Positions 8,118-17,441 are shown, numbered from the stretch's first letter. The stretch is DNA of 64,000 nt from Flintibacter sp. KGMB00164 (GCF_008727735.1 NZ_CP044227.1:992001-1056000); one strand, 5' to 3'. Numbers and translations are program-made. The notes: a model not told the origin generated them from the sequence alone.

Positions 8118-10157
8118 TTATCGCTTTTTGCGACCCTTGGTGCCCTTTGTCACCGGGGGCTTGGGCTTGGCCCAGCCCGCCTTACGCTTGGGGGTGCTGG
8201 GAGCGTTCTTCTTTTCTGCGGTGTGTCGTCCGTCAAAGCGTTCCTTCCTGGGATCGCCGGGGGCTTTCCTTCTGCCTTGGGAGGCACTTCCGCCCTTTCC
8301 CTTGGCGGCAGGACGGCTGTCCTTGCTGCCCTGTGCCCCGTAGGACTGTCCCTTGCCGGGGCGGATGAGGCAGTGCTTGCCGTAGCCAATGAGATCCTCA
8401 CGGCCCGTCTTGTGGAGAGCCTCCAACACCAGGGCACGGTTCTGAGGCTTGCGCCACTGCATGAGAGCCCGCTGGAGGGCCTTGTCATGGGGTGTCTTGG
8501 GGACAAACACCGGCTTCATGGTCCGGGGATCCAGGCCGGTGTACCACATGCAGGTGGCCAGGGTGCCGGGAGTGGGATAAAAGTCCTGGACCTGCTCGGG
8601 CATATGGCCCTGCTTGTTGAGCCACTCGGCCAGCTGAACCGCATCCTCCAGAGTGCAGCCGGGATGGGAGGAGATGAGGTAGGGGACCAGATACTGGTCC
8701 TTTCCATAGCGGCGGTTGAGCTTAAAATACTTCTCACGGAATTTTTCGTAGACCTCGATATGGGGCTTGCCCATATAGTCCAGGGTGTGGGCCACACAAT
8801 GTTCCGGAGCTACTTTCAGCTGGCCGGAGATGTGGTGCTGGATGAGGTCGGTGAAAAACTCTCCGCTGGGGTCCTTCATTAGGTAGTCAAAGCGGATGCC
8901 CGACCGGATAAATACTTTCTTTACCTTGGGGATCTCACGAAGCTTGCGTAGCAGCATCATGTAGTCGGTGTGGTCGGCGTCCAGGTTAGGGCAGGCCTCG
9001 GGGGCCAGACAGGCCCGGTTTTTGCACATGCCGTGCTTGAGCTGCTTCTGACAGGAAGGGCGGCGGAAGGTGGCAGAGGGACCGCCCACGTCGTGGATAT
9101 AGCCCTTGAAGCCGGGGTGCTCGGTCAGGGCTTTTACCTCCCGGATGACGCTCTGGTGGCTGCGGCAGGAGATGACTCGTCCCTGGTGGAAGGCCAGGGA
9201 GCAGAAGTTGCAGGCGCCAAAGCAGCCACGGTTGTGGGTCACTGAGAAGCGCACTTCTTCAATCGCAGGCACGCCCCCCATCTCATCGTACATGGGATGG
9301 GGCTCCCGGACATAGGGCAGCTCGGCAACTTCGTCCATCTCCGCCGTGGTAAGAGGCCGGGCGGGCGGGTTGACCAGCAGGAACTGGCGGCCGTGCTTTT
9401 GCAGGATGGCCTTGCCCACGAAGGGATCGTGCTCGTTGTACTCTACCATATTGGCCCGGGCGTAGGCCTCCTTGCTGGAGGATACCTCCTCAAAAGAGGG
9501 GACTTCCACCCAGGGGTAGGCGCACACACCGGGATGGGCGGCGGCCACGCAGGTGCCCCGCACATCGGTGATCTCATCCACAGGGGTGCCACTGGCCAAC
9601 CGGGAGATGATCTCCTTGGAGGCCAGCTCGCCCATGCCATAGGTGAGAATGTTTGCCTGCGCGTCAAAGAGAATGGAGCGGCGAACCTTGTCCTCCCAGT
9701 AGTCGTAGTGGGCAAAGCGGCGCAGAGAGGCCTCCAGGCCGCCGATGATGATGGGAATGTCGCCAAAGGCTTCCCGCACCCGGTTGGAGTAGACCACCGT
9801 GGCGTGGTCGGGACGCAGTCCGGCTTTCCGACCGGGAGAGTAGGCGTCGTCGTGACGGCGTTTCCGGGCGGCGGTATAGTGGGCCACCATGGAGTCCAGG
9901 TTGCCTGCCGAGATCATCACCGCCAGCCGGGGACGCCCAAGAGCCTGGAAGGGGGCGGCGCTGTGCCAGTCTGGCTGGGCGAGAATGGCCACCCGGTAGC
10001 CTTCAGCCTCCAGCACCCGGCCAATAATCGTAGGGCCGAAGGAGGGATGGTCCACGTAGGCGTCGCCGGTGATGAGCAGCACATCGTAGCTGTCCCAGCC
10101 CCGGCGGTCCATATCCTCCCGGCTTACAGGTAAAAATAGGTCGCGGTCAAATCCCAT
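8118..10157 (-). CDS. YgiQ family radical SAM protein
   Basis: About 679 residues. The N-terminal domain begins [20 protein letters not shown], diagnostic of YgiQ, and includes the [16 protein letters not shown] stretch. A radical SAM core follows with [11 protein letters not shown] (CxxxCxxC, 4Fe-4S), then a region with four to five extra cysteines. The last 60 residues are lysine/arginine-rich and probably bind nucleic acid or ribosomes. The function of YgiQ is not established. The longer in-frame upstream start (10283) would run through a terminator hairpin and into the next gene, so ATG 10155-10157 is chosen. Confidence 0.9.
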   Translation of the reverse strand: MGFDRDLFLPVSREDMDRRGWDSYDVLLITGDAYVDHPSFGPTIIGRVLEAEGYRVAILAQPDWHSAAPFQALGRPRLAVMISAGNLDSMVAHYTAARKRRHDDAYSPGRKAGLRPDHATVVYSNRVREAFGDIPIIIGGLEASLRRFAHYDYWEDKVRRSILFDAQANILTYGMGELASKEIISRLASGTPVDEITDVRGTCVAAAHPGVCAYPWVEVPSFEEVSSSKEAYARANMVEYNEHDPFVGKAILQKHGRQFLLVNPPARPLTTAEMDEVAELPYVREPHPMYDEMGGVPAIEEVRFSVTHNRGCFGACNFCSLAFHQGRVISCRSHQSVIREVKALTEHPGFKGYIHDVGGPSATFRRPSCQKQLKHGMCKNRACLAPEACPNLDADHTDYMMLLRKLREIPKVKKVFIRSGIRFDYLMKDPSGEFFTDLIQHHISGQLKVAPEHCVAHTLDYMGKPHIEVYEKFREKYFKLNRRYGKDQYLVPYLISSHPGCTLEDAVQLAEWLNKQGHMPEQVQDFYPTPGTLATCMWYTGLDPRTMKPVFVPKTPHDKALQRALMQWRKPQNRALVLEALHKTGREDLIGYGKHCLIRPGKGQSYGAQGSKDSRPAAKGKGGSASQGRRKAPGDPRKERFDGRHTAEKKNAPSTPKRKAGWAKPKPPVTKGTKGRKKR

Positions 10158-10180
10158 AGGGAAACCTCTCTTCCTTAGTA

Positions 10181-10208
10181 TAAAATGCGGGACACCGGGT
10201 GTCCCGCA
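10181..10208 (-). terminator. Terminator after the phosphatase-GNAT gene
   Basis: On the minus strand a 9-bp stem (10186-10194 with 10200-10208) is followed by TTTTA. It separates this gene from ygiQ. Confidence 0.65.
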
Positions 10209-10216
10209 GAAAGCAG

Positions 10217-11392
10217 TTATTCTGCCACATTTGGAATATCGGGGCGGCAGATGGGTTTTTCCAACACGTCCAGGGGGAACCATTTGCCCTCTTCCACGCC
10301 GATCTTGTGGAAACCGTATTTATCATAGAAATGCTGAGCGTGATCGTTATTGAGCGCACAGCGCAGACGCAGACCCTGGCGGCCCTCCTTGCGGAAGATG
10401 GATACTGCGTGCCCCAGCAGCTGCACGCCCAGCCCGCGGTTGCGGAACTCGGGAGCCATGTAGCACAGGGGGATGTAACCCGCTCCGTCCGAGCGGAAGC
10501 GCTCCAGATCCAGCTGGATCATGCCGGCAAACTGGTCTCCGGCCATAGCCACGGATACGCCCCAAGGGGACATTTCCAAATCACGCCGGGCGACTTCCCA
10601 GAAGCCGGGACCGTCAAAGGGCAGCTCGGTACCGTGGACGGTGATCCAAGTGTCCCGCCGGGCGGCGAGATAGAGCTCCTGTTCCTTTTCCGGGTCCAGG
10701 GGGCGGAACCAAAGGTTTACGTCCTCCGCCTTCTGGCCGCCCTTGCGCCACCAGGACTGGCGGGCCAGCGTGGAGATGGACTCATCCAGATGGGAGTTGT
10801 CGCCCTCATAGATGATATGGAAGACGTTTCCGTCCCAGGCCAGGCAGGTAACGGCGGTGTTGTCAAAGTGAGGCAGGTCCTTCCACTGCTCAGGTTCTGT
10901 TCCTTTGACCTTGCCTAAAAACTGCCGGATAGCAGTGCCGTGGCTGAAGAGAGCCACATTCTGGTCGGGGTGCTTTTGGGCGATGGAGCGGATGGCTTCA
11001 TAGACCCGGTCTCCCAGCGGGCCGAAGCCCTCTCCGTCGCCAGGAGCCTGGAAGCCGGGATCTGTATGGTTGAACAGAGCCAGCTGATCTCCCTGGAAGT
11101 GGCGCACCTCGCCCCAGGTGCGGTCCTCCCAGTCGCCCATGTGGATCTCCCGCAGTCCGGGGTGCAGGTGGAGAGGCAGACCCTTGGGGAGATATACAGC
11201 CCCTGCGGTGAGCTGGGTGCGGATGAGGTCGCTGGAGTAGACCGCGTCAATGGGAACCGAGTCAAACCGCTGCTGAAGCGCCTGAATCTGACGCTCTCCA
11301 TTTTTCGTGATCAGAGAATCGTACCAACCGTGGATGCGGCGATAGAGGTTTCCCTCTGCCTCCGCATGACGAATCAGGTAAATTGTTGTCAT
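10217..11392 (-). CDS. Histidine phosphatase - GNAT acetyltransferase fusion protein
   Basis: A 391-residue two-domain protein. Residues about 1-200 form a phosphoglycerate-mutase-like phosphatase: [11 protein letters not shown] carries the catalytic His, [10 protein letters not shown] and [10 protein letters not shown] follow, and FSHGTAI holds the second His. Residues about 230-391 form a GNAT acetyltransferase, with [17 protein letters not shown] as the acetyl-CoA loop and a C-terminal DKYGFHKIG motif. The parts are normally separate proteins; the substrate of either is unknown. There is no stop or ribosome site at the join, so it is read as one chain. Confidence 0.82.
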   Translation of the reverse strand: MTTIYLIRHAEAEGNLYRRIHGWYDSLITKNGERQIQALQQRFDSVPIDAVYSSDLIRTQLTAGAVYLPKGLPLHLHPGLREIHMGDWEDRTWGEVRHFQGDQLALFNHTDPGFQAPGDGEGFGPLGDRVYEAIRSIAQKHPDQNVALFSHGTAIRQFLGKVKGTEPEQWKDLPHFDNTAVTCLAWDGNVFHIIYEGDNSHLDESISTLARQSWWRKGGQKAEDVNLWFRPLDPEKEQELYLAARRDTWITVHGTELPFDGPGFWEVARRDLEMSPWGVSVAMAGDQFAGMIQLDLERFRSDGAGYIPLCYMAPEFRNRGLGVQLLGHAVSIFRKEGRQGLRLRCALNNDHAQHFYDKYGFHKIGVEEGKWFPLDVLEKPICRPDIPNVAE

Positions 11393-11418
11393 ATCATTCC
11401 AGTCCTTTGCATAAGAGA

Positions 11419-11736
11419 TCAGCCGTGGGACTTCATTTCAAAGTGGATCAGCAGAGACAGCAGCGCCCGCAGCAAGACCACCGCCCCCAGGACAACCAGT
11501 TCGTTCAGATCCCGCACCAGCACGGTTTTCAGGATCTCTGCCGCCATTTTAAATTCCAGACTGGTGGCCAGTCCGTTGGCCAGGTCAAATTTTACGTCCA
11601 GCGGGACGTGAGTGACCAGGCCTTTGCAGTAGTTCCAGAAGGCGCGCACAGCGGAAACAGCCACCACAAAGATGCCCATCAGCTCACAGATGGAGATGAT
11701 CGGGGGCAGAAGCATGGCGATCAATTCTTCCAGCAT
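11419..11736 (-). CDS. DUF1622 family small membrane protein
   Basis: A 105-residue protein with two or three hydrophobic helices (about 3-32 and 78-97). The pattern ICELMGIFVVAVSAVRAF, then LEFKMAAEILKTVL, then a final LRALLSLLIHFE matches DUF1622. The function of the family is unknown. It has a perfect AGGAGG 5 bases before its ATG and follows the preceding gene by 17 bases, so it is the distal part of the pyr-linked minus-strand gene run. Confidence 0.75.
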   Translation of the reverse strand: MLEELIAMLLPPIISICELMGIFVVAVSAVRAFWNYCKGLVTHVPLDVKFDLANGLATSLEFKMAAEILKTVLVRDLNELVVLGAVVLLRALLSLLIHFEMKSHG

Positions 11737-11753
11737 GGCAACCTCCTAAAAGA

Positions 11754-12092
11754 TTATAACATATCGTCGCGCAGGCACTCATAGACCAGGGAGGAGAAGG
11801 AGGAGGCCGCGCCCCAGTCGAAACGGAACAGCCCCTCGCCTCCGCCGCCGCCAATGCAGTGCACCCGGGTGGGGCCGGAGAGATTATCGATGGTAACCGT
11901 GAGGGTCAGACGATTGCCTGCCCGCCAATAGTGCTTTTCATAGACGGCCACGATGCAATACTGAGTTCCCTGGCCCTGGATCACATAGTGATCAAGAAGT
12001 TCTCCGGTGATGCTTCCGTCCACCACAGCGGAGTGGATCTTTTTAGCGGTCTCTTCCATAGACAAGGAGACCAAAAAGGTGTTTTCGTCCAT
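11754..12092 (-). CDS. Small protein of unknown function (DUF6054-like)
   Basis: A 112-residue soluble protein. It has a helical N-terminus (SMEETAKKIHSAVVDG), then a run of beta strands (CIVAVYEKHYWRAGNRLTLT), a glycine cluster (IGGGGGEG) and a final helix. It resembles small clostridial DUF6054 proteins, which have no known function. It starts 18 bases after pyrD, with GGAAGGAGG upstream, so it is part of the pyr transcript or its tail. Confidence 0.6.
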   Translation of the reverse strand: MDENTFLVSLSMEETAKKIHSAVVDGSITGELLDHYVIQGQGTQYCIVAVYEKHYWRAGNRLTLTVTIDNLSGPTRVHCIGGGGGEGLFRFDWGAASSFSSLVYECLRDDML

Positions 12093-12110
12093 CGAAAAGC
12101 CCTCCTTCCC

Positions 12111-13031
12111 TTACCAGGGCTGAACGCCTCCGGTGAGCTGAGCCACACGCTCCAGACCCTGCCGGGAGGCAATATCGGCCAGCTCATCCCGAACCTTGAT
12201 GGGAGCGAACGGATCGGCAAACATGGCGGTGCCTACGGCAACCGCGGTGGCTCCGGCCAGCATCAGCTGAGCCGCATCCTCGCCGCGGCTCACGCCGCCC
12301 ATGCCAAGGATGGGAATCTTCACCGCCTGGGCAACCTCCCAGACCATCCGCACTGCCACAGGCAGGACGGCGGGGCCGGACATGCCGCCAGTGTTCATCT
12401 TCAAAATAGGACGGTGGGTATTCACATCGATACGCATGCCGCGCAGAGTGTTGATGAGGGACACGGCGTCAGCGCCGCCGTCCTCCACCGCCCGGGCAAT
12501 CTCGGTAATGTCGGTGACATTGGGGGAGAGCTTCACCATGACGGGCACTTTGCCTGCATGGGCCTTAGCTACCTGGGTGACTTCAGCGGCCAGCTCAGGG
12601 CGGGTGCCGTAGGCCAGGCCGCCTGCCTTTACGTTGGGGCAGGAGATGTTGACCTCAATCATATCCACCCCAGCTTCCGAGAGCTTTTCACACATGATGC
12701 CGTATTCCTCGGGGGTGTTACCAGAAATGTTGGCGATGACCTTCACGTCATACTGGCGCAGGAAGGGCAGCTCTTCCGCAATAAAGGCGTCTACCCCGGG
12801 ATTTTGCAGGCCCACGGAGTTTAGGATGCCCATAGGGGTCTCTGCAATACGGGGGGCAGGATTTCCCTCCCGGCGGTGGAGGGTCAGTCCCTTGGCACAG
12901 ATACCGCCGATCTCGCTCAGATCATAAAACTGGCCGTACTCCCGGCCAAAGCCGTAGGTGCCGGAGGCTACACAGATGGGGTTTTTCATGGTCATCCCGG
13001 CCAGGGTGACGCTCATATCCACATTAGGCAT
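12111..13031 (-). CDS. pyrD: Dihydroorotate dehydrogenase B, catalytic subunit
   Basis: Oxidises dihydroorotate to orotate in de novo pyrimidine synthesis; class 1B enzymes pass electrons to PyrK and NAD+. About 306 residues, a TIM barrel with FMN. Visible features: KNPICVASGTYGFG near the start, NSVGLQNPG, VNISCPNVK with the class 1B catalytic cysteine, VKLSPNVTD, and the FMN phosphate site GMGGVSRGEDA. ATG 13031 follows AAGGAGG inside the end of pyrK, so the genes overlap by 8 bases and are translationally coupled. An in-frame start at 13094 would overlap pyrK by far more. Confidence 0.95.
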   Translation of the reverse strand: MPNVDMSVTLAGMTMKNPICVASGTYGFGREYGQFYDLSEIGGICAKGLTLHRREGNPAPRIAETPMGILNSVGLQNPGVDAFIAEELPFLRQYDVKVIANISGNTPEEYGIMCEKLSEAGVDMIEVNISCPNVKAGGLAYGTRPELAAEVTQVAKAHAGKVPVMVKLSPNVTDITEIARAVEDGGADAVSLINTLRGMRIDVNTHRPILKMNTGGMSGPAVLPVAVRMVWEVAQAVKIPILGMGGVSRGEDAAQLMLAGATAVAVGTAMFADPFAPIKVRDELADIASRQGLERVAQLTGGVQPW

Positions 13032-13800
13032 TCCAGTCCACCTCCTTGGAGTCAAAGACGGGGCCGTCCTTGCACACGTGCTTGCGGGAGCCATCGGCCA
13101 TATCGCAGGCGCACACCAGGCAGGCGCCCACGCCGCAGCCCATACGCTCCTCCATGGATACCTGGCAGGGAACGCCGAACTCCTCGGCCACCTTGGCTAC
13201 GTTGCGCAGCATGGGCTTGGGGCCGCAGGCCAGCACAGCGTCATAGTTGTTATTCTCGCTCAGCTCCTGGCGCACCAGGGCGTCCACAAAGCCGTGGTGA
13301 CCCATGGAGCCATCGTCGGTGGCCACCAGCACCTTGGCGCACTCATCCTCAAAAGAATTGGTGAGGATGATCTTGTCCTGAGAGCGGCCGCCCAGAATAG
13401 CGGTGGATTTTCCGCTGGTATACTGAGCGCAGCCCAGCATGGGAGGGATACCGATGCCGCCGCCCACCAGCAGATAGCGGCCCTCGGGCTTCATGGTAAA
13501 GCCGTTGCCAGCCAGTCCCAGCACGTCCAGGCTGTGGCCAACGGGGCGGTTGGCCAGCCACTGGGTGCCTTCGCCCCGGACCTCAAAGACGATGGTCAGA
13601 AGGTCCTGAGGCTCATCCTCCTGGCAGGAGCACACGGAAATGGGACGGCGCAGAAGCAGTCCCTCACCGCACTTGACATGGACAAACTGGCCGGGGGCCT
13701 TGAAGGAGGTGCGGACCATGTCGCCGCACTCCAGCGTCATATAGATGGCGTCTCCCATCTGCTCTTTGGAGACGATTTTACATTTGCGTTCTACTTTCAT
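13024..13800 (-). CDS. pyrK: Dihydroorotate dehydrogenase B, electron-transfer subunit
   Basis: 258 residues, ferredoxin-reductase-like. The FAD motif RPISVCS is at about residue 54, the NAD site GGGIGIPPM at about 110, and a C-terminal 2Fe-2S cluster is seen in MGCGVGACLVCACD plus the later KHVCKDGPVF cysteine. It forms a heterotetramer with PyrD and moves electrons to NAD+. It overlaps pyrD by 8 bases. Upstream, two zinc-ribbon genes separate it from pyrF. Confidence 0.95.
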   Translation of the reverse strand: MKVERKCKIVSKEQMGDAIYMTLECGDMVRTSFKAPGQFVHVKCGEGLLLRRPISVCSCQEDEPQDLLTIVFEVRGEGTQWLANRPVGHSLDVLGLAGNGFTMKPEGRYLLVGGGIGIPPMLGCAQYTSGKSTAILGGRSQDKIILTNSFEDECAKVLVATDDGSMGHHGFVDALVRQELSENNNYDAVLACGPKPMLRNVAKVAEEFGVPCQVSMEERMGCGVGACLVCACDMADGSRKHVCKDGPVFDSKEVDWNA

Positions 13801-13823
13801 CGTGTCACACCTTTGTCTGACTG

Positions 13824-14435
13824 TTATTTTTCCCAGGGAGGCTTGGTTCCTGTTTGTGTGTTTCCGGATCGGGGAGAGGTGGCCTGTTTCATGGCGCAGT
13901 TAGGGCAGCCAATCAAGGGGCTGTGGCGAGTGCCACATACCGGACAGGTGACGGGCTCTTCCTCTTCGTCAGGGATGTTAGGCAGTTCCGGAGGCTCAGG
14001 AAGATAGAATTCTGCTTTGCCGCACTGGGCGCAGCGAATAATCTCTGCTGTCAGCCAGGAGGCAAACAGCCCGTCTCTTGCTACCGGACCCAGCAGCCCC
14101 TCGTCGCCCAGATGGAAAATCTTGGTTCCGTATTTTTCCATGGGACCTCCGCACCGCAGACAGGTTTTGTCTGTGCGGATGGCCTGATGGGCCCGTTCCA
14201 GACGAGCTTGCTCCTTTGCCTGCTGGATTCTTTCCCGGTTCAGAAACTTCTGGAGCTCATCCGGATACAGAGCGCGACCGGTGGCCAAGGCTCTCTCCGC
14301 ACGTTCTGTGGGAGAGAGTGGGGTTAACTCGTCGACACAGTTGGAGCAGACTGGTTCATCGGTATCTCCGCACAAAACCATGCCGCCGCCAAACAGACCA
14401 TATTCCTTGCCGCAGAAAATGCACCGTTTTGCCAT
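13824..14435 (-). CDS. Multi-zinc-ribbon protein of unknown function, paralogue 1 (PWEK tail)
   Basis: 203 residues with at least four CxxC pairs: residues 5/8 and 30/33 in an N-terminal treble-clef-like unit, then CLRCGG, CAQCGK, CPVCG and CPNC. The central part contains KYGTKIFHLGDEGLLG. The C-terminus ends in PPWEK. The next gene upstream ends APWEK and shares the same layout, so the two arose by duplication. It lies between pyrF and pyrK, with 12 bases to its paralogue and 23 to pyrK. No known pyrimidine role. I infer a soluble protein with structural zinc sites. Confidence 0.7.
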   Translation of the reverse strand: MAKRCIFCGKEYGLFGGGMVLCGDTDEPVCSNCVDELTPLSPTERAERALATGRALYPDELQKFLNRERIQQAKEQARLERAHQAIRTDKTCLRCGGPMEKYGTKIFHLGDEGLLGPVARDGLFASWLTAEIIRCAQCGKAEFYLPEPPELPNIPDEEEEPVTCPVCGTRHSPLIGCPNCAMKQATSPRSGNTQTGTKPPWEK

Positions 14436-14447
14436 GGCTCTCCCTCC

Positions 14448-14966
14448 TTATTTTTCCCAGGGGGCTTTCTCTTCTTTCTGCCAGGGGAAGCGGAAACTGC
14501 GTTTTTCATCGGACTGGGCCGGGATCGTCTCTGGAGCAGCCTGGGAGGCTTGCTCCTTTAGCTCGCTGGTCTGTGTGGAAGAAGGGGGGACAAACCCGGC
14601 GGTATAAAGTTCTACCTTACCGCACTGAGGACAGGCATACAGATCCACCTCGTACTGGTCGGCCAGAAGGGTCATCAATCCGCCGCCGCCATCCGCGCCG
14701 ATGGAGAAGTGTTCCAGCTTGCGTTCCAGTATGGCGCCGCAGGCCGGGCAGACCTTTCCGGTATTCACATTTGCTTGTACCGTGTCCGCCTTCTGTAAAT
14801 AGGGGGAGGCCAGGATCTGCTGTTCCAGGTCCTGCCGTTCTCCGGGGGATGCTTTGTTCATTCGGATGTCACAGGCACTGCACAAAACCTGCTTGCTGCC
14901 GTGAAAATCCAAATCGATCTGATCGAGCAGTCCAACTTTTTTACCGCAGAGCACACAGTAAGCCAT
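14448..14966 (-). CDS. Multi-zinc-ribbon protein of unknown function, paralogue 2 (PWEK tail)
   Basis: 172 residues. The N-terminal CVLCGKKVGLLDQ and CSACD unit resembles the clostridial DUF4428-type zinc finger. A second pair, CPACGAILERKLEHF, is followed by GADGGGGLMTL, then CPQCGKVELY. A low-complexity linker rich in Gln, Ala and Glu leads to FRFPWQKEEKAPWEK, where PW-x-K occurs twice. Same architecture as the adjacent gene. GGAGGGGATCCT precedes the ATG. It sits in the pyr operon; the function is unknown. Confidence 0.7.
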   Translation of the reverse strand: MAYCVLCGKKVGLLDQIDLDFHGSKQVLCSACDIRMNKASPGERQDLEQQILASPYLQKADTVQANVNTGKVCPACGAILERKLEHFSIGADGGGGLMTLLADQYEVDLYACPQCGKVELYTAGFVPPSSTQTSELKEQASQAAPETIPAQSDEKRSFRFPWQKEEKAPWEK

Positions 14967-15023
14967 AGGATCCCCTCCTTATGCAGAGTCAACGAATCCA
15001 CTGTTACGAACCGGATGAAGGTG

Positions 15024-15053
15024 TTTCCACTGGGGCCAGGGCCCCAGTGGAAA
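15024..15053 (-). other. Intercistronic stem-loop between pyrF and zinc-ribbon genes
   Basis: A 14-bp stem (15024-15037 with 15040-15053). No T-run follows on the minus strand. More likely an mRNA processing or stability element than a terminator. Confidence 0.5.
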
Positions 15054-15060
15054 ATTTATA

Positions 15061-15987
15061 TTATTCTACGGTCACAAACTGAGCAATGTCGTCCCGCATG
15101 GCGATAGCGGCGTTCCGGGCCGCCTCCTTGAAGTCGTGACCGTCGCCTCCGGTCTTCTTCCAGGCACACATGATGCCGCGGGAGGAGTTGACGATAGCGC
15201 CGTGGCCCTTCTCGTTGAAGGCGTACTTCACGTCGGCCGCGGTACCGCCCTGAGCGCCGTAGCCGGGCACCAGGAAGAAGGTGTGGGGCAGGCGGCTGCG
15301 CAGATCCTGAATCTGCTGGGGATAGGTGGCGCCGGTGACAGCGCCGGCCATGGTAAAGCCGTACTTGCCCTCGGTGCCGGCGGCGATCTGCTCGTTGAGC
15401 TCGCCCATCACTTCATAGATGGTGCGGCCGTCGGCGGCCTTCACGTCCTGAAGCTCACCGGAGCCGGGGTTGGAGGTCTTCACCAGTACGAAGGCACACT
15501 TGTCCTCGCCCTTGGCGGCCTCCAGGAAGGGCTTGATGGAGTCGGAGCCCATGTAGCCGTTGAGGGTGACACAGTCAGCGTCGAAGGACTTGAACACCTG
15601 CCCCTCGATGGGAGCGCCGGAGAGCCAGCCTTCCGCATAGGCAGTGGCGGTAGAGCCGATGTCGCCGCGCTTGATGTCGGCAATGACAAACAGACCCTTC
15701 TCCTTGGCGTAGCGGATGGTGCGCTCCAGCATCTCCATGCCCTGCCAGCCCAGGTTCTCATAGTAGGCGGCCTGGGGCTTGACGGCGGGGACGATGTCAC
15801 ACAGGGCGTCAATGAGGCCCACATTGAACTGCCAGATGGCCTCCACGGCCCCCTTCAGGCCCACGCCATACTTCTCAAAGGCTTCCTTGCGGATATACTC
15901 GGGGACATACTCGATGCGGGCGTCCAGCCCGGCCACGGTGGGGTTTTTCTTCTCGCGGATCTTCTCCTGCAGCACGTCAAAAGACAT
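15061..15987 (-). CDS. pyrF: Orotidine 5'-phosphate decarboxylase (long type)
   Basis: Converts OMP to UMP, the last step of UMP synthesis. 308 residues, fitting the longer subfamily of about 270-310 residues. Features: PTVAGLDARIEY at the first strand, the catalytic DIKRGDIGST (the Asp-x-Lys-x-x-Asp signature), TLNGYMGSD, LVKTSNPGS, and the phosphate loop VPGYGAQGG. It lies 59 bases downstream of pyrC and has a typical ribosome site. It is cytoplasmic. Confidence 0.95.
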   Translation of the reverse strand: MSFDVLQEKIREKKNPTVAGLDARIEYVPEYIRKEAFEKYGVGLKGAVEAIWQFNVGLIDALCDIVPAVKPQAAYYENLGWQGMEMLERTIRYAKEKGLFVIADIKRGDIGSTATAYAEGWLSGAPIEGQVFKSFDADCVTLNGYMGSDSIKPFLEAAKGEDKCAFVLVKTSNPGSGELQDVKAADGRTIYEVMGELNEQIAAGTEGKYGFTMAGAVTGATYPQQIQDLRSRLPHTFFLVPGYGAQGGTAADVKYAFNEKGHGAIVNSSRGIMCAWKKTGGDGHDFKEAARNAAIAMRDDIAQFVTVE

Positions 15988-16046
15988 GGTTGATCTTCCC
16001 TTCTCTTTTTAAAATCGAATTCTGCCAGCGGCAGTTTCTATCTGCT

Positions 16047-17327
16047 TCAGCGGTCCTGATAAATCACATTTCCGCCTACAATGGTGTACTTTACCTTACC
16101 CTTGACCTCCCGTCCGGCAAAGGGGGTGTTCCGAGCCTTGGAGGCAAACTGCTCCGGGTCAATGGTCCAGACCTCTTCGGGGTCAAAAATAGTGATGTCG
16201 GCGTCGCTGCCCAGGGACAGGCGGCCCTTGGAACTCAGACGCAGAATGGAGGCGGGAGTGTAGGTCATGCGCTTGATGATCTCGGGCAGCTTCATCTTGC
16301 CCGTGTGGTAGAGCTCGGTGAGGGTGATGGCCAGAGAGGTCTCCAGACCCACCATACCGCTGGGCGCCCGGGTGAGGGGGCGGGATTTCTCCTCGGCGGA
16401 GTGAGGCGCATGGTCGGTGGCGATGGCGTCGATGGTGCCGTCCTTCAGACCGGCAATGATCCCCTTGATGTCCTTAGCGGTGCGCAGGGGAGGATTGACC
16501 CGGGCCATGGAGCCCTGAGTGAGGATCTCATCCTCCGTGAGGGTGAAGTACTGGGGGCAGGTCTCACAGGTGATGGCAACGCCCCGCTTTTTCATCCGGC
16601 GGATGATATCCACGCTCTTGGCAGTAGATACATGGCAGATGTGGACGTGGGCGCCGGTCTCTTCGGCCAGCATGGCGTCCCGCATGACCATGATCTCTTC
16701 GGCGATGGCGGGCCGACCCTCCAGCCACAGCTGGCGGGATACGCTGCCCTCATTGACCGCACGGCCTTCCACCATGGTGGTGTCCTCGCAGTGGCACAGT
16801 ACCGGCATCTCCAGACGCTTGGCGTGGATCATCACATCCCGCATCAGGTTTGCGTTGTCCACATTGCAGCCGTCATCAGACAGAGCGATTGCGCCCGCCT
16901 TTTTCAGGGCGTCGGCATCCGAAGGCTCCTCGCCACGCATGCCCATGGAGACGGCGGCGATGGGGTAGACGTGCACGCCGTTGGCCTGAGCAGCCTTGTC
17001 TTTGACATAGCGGACCTGCTCCGGAGTGTCCACCACCGGATCGGTGTTGGCCATGCAGGCCACCGAAGTAACGCCGCCGTGAGCGGCGGCGGCAGTACCG
17101 GTAAAAATGTCCTCTTTGTAGGTGAGGCCGGGGTCACGCAGATGTACGTGCATGTCCACCAGACCGGGGCACACCACAAGACCGTCCGCATCGATTACCT
17201 GGTCAGCCTCTTGACGAATATCCTTTTCCAGCTGGACCACTTTTCCGTTTTCGATATACAGGTCCTGGATGGATACGGTGCCGCTTACCGGGTCCACGAC
17301 TCGTCCGTGTTTGATCAGAAGTTTCAT
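16047..17327 (-). CDS. pyrC: Dihydroorotase
   Basis: Cyclises carbamoyl aspartate to dihydroorotate; zinc amidohydrolase of about 426 residues (class I length). Zinc-site motifs: DMHVHLRDPG, a conserved TSVACMANTDP, HCEDTTM, HICHVST and ATDHAPH with the catalytic Asp. ATG 17327 has GGAGG 9 bases upstream. An upstream in-frame GTG at 17399 would run through an attenuator hairpin, so it is not used. First visible gene of the pyr transcript; pyrB, pyrE and carbamoyl-phosphate synthase are not in the window. Confidence 0.95.
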   Translation of the reverse strand: MKLLIKHGRVVDPVSGTVSIQDLYIENGKVVQLEKDIRQEADQVIDADGLVVCPGLVDMHVHLRDPGLTYKEDIFTGTAAAAHGGVTSVACMANTDPVVDTPEQVRYVKDKAAQANGVHVYPIAAVSMGMRGEEPSDADALKKAGAIALSDDGCNVDNANLMRDVMIHAKRLEMPVLCHCEDTTMVEGRAVNEGSVSRQLWLEGRPAIAEEIMVMRDAMLAEETGAHVHICHVSTAKSVDIIRRMKKRGVAITCETCPQYFTLTEDEILTQGSMARVNPPLRTAKDIKGIIAGLKDGTIDAIATDHAPHSAEEKSRPLTRAPSGMVGLETSLAITLTELYHTGKMKLPEIIKRMTYTPASILRLSSKGRLSLGSDADITIFDPEEVWTIDPEQFASKARNTPFAGREVKGKVKYTIVGGNVIYQDR

Positions 17328-17375
17328 AATAAAGAATCCTCCAAAGGGTAGGGCAAATGCCCAATGCAGTTTTCG

Positions 17376-17396
17376 AAAAACGCGCAGGAATGCGCG
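17376..17396 (-). terminator. Attenuator-like hairpin in the pyr leader
   Basis: On the minus strand CGCGCA-TTCC-TGCGCG is followed by TTTTT (17376-17380). It lies between the promoter and pyrC. A second small palindrome (17351-17362) follows. This fits transcription attenuation. Confidence 0.6.
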
Positions 17397-17412
17397 CACA
17401 TACTCAAACTAA

Positions 17413-17441
17413 ATTATAGCGGAATCCACAGGATTTAGCAA
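17413..17441 (-). promoter_or_regulatory. Promoter of the pyrCFKD operon
   Basis: TTGCTA (17436-17441), 17-base spacer, TATAAT (17413-17418) on the minus strand. The predicted leader is about 80 bases. Confidence 0.7.

Noticed and set aside
10158-10283. N-terminal extension of the ygiQ frame
   Set aside because: It would cover a terminator and the end of the neighbouring gene; family proteins start at FDRDLFLP.
15024-15053. Terminator within the pyr operon
   Set aside because: The stem is strong but no T-run follows in the direction of transcription; listed as a stem-loop only.
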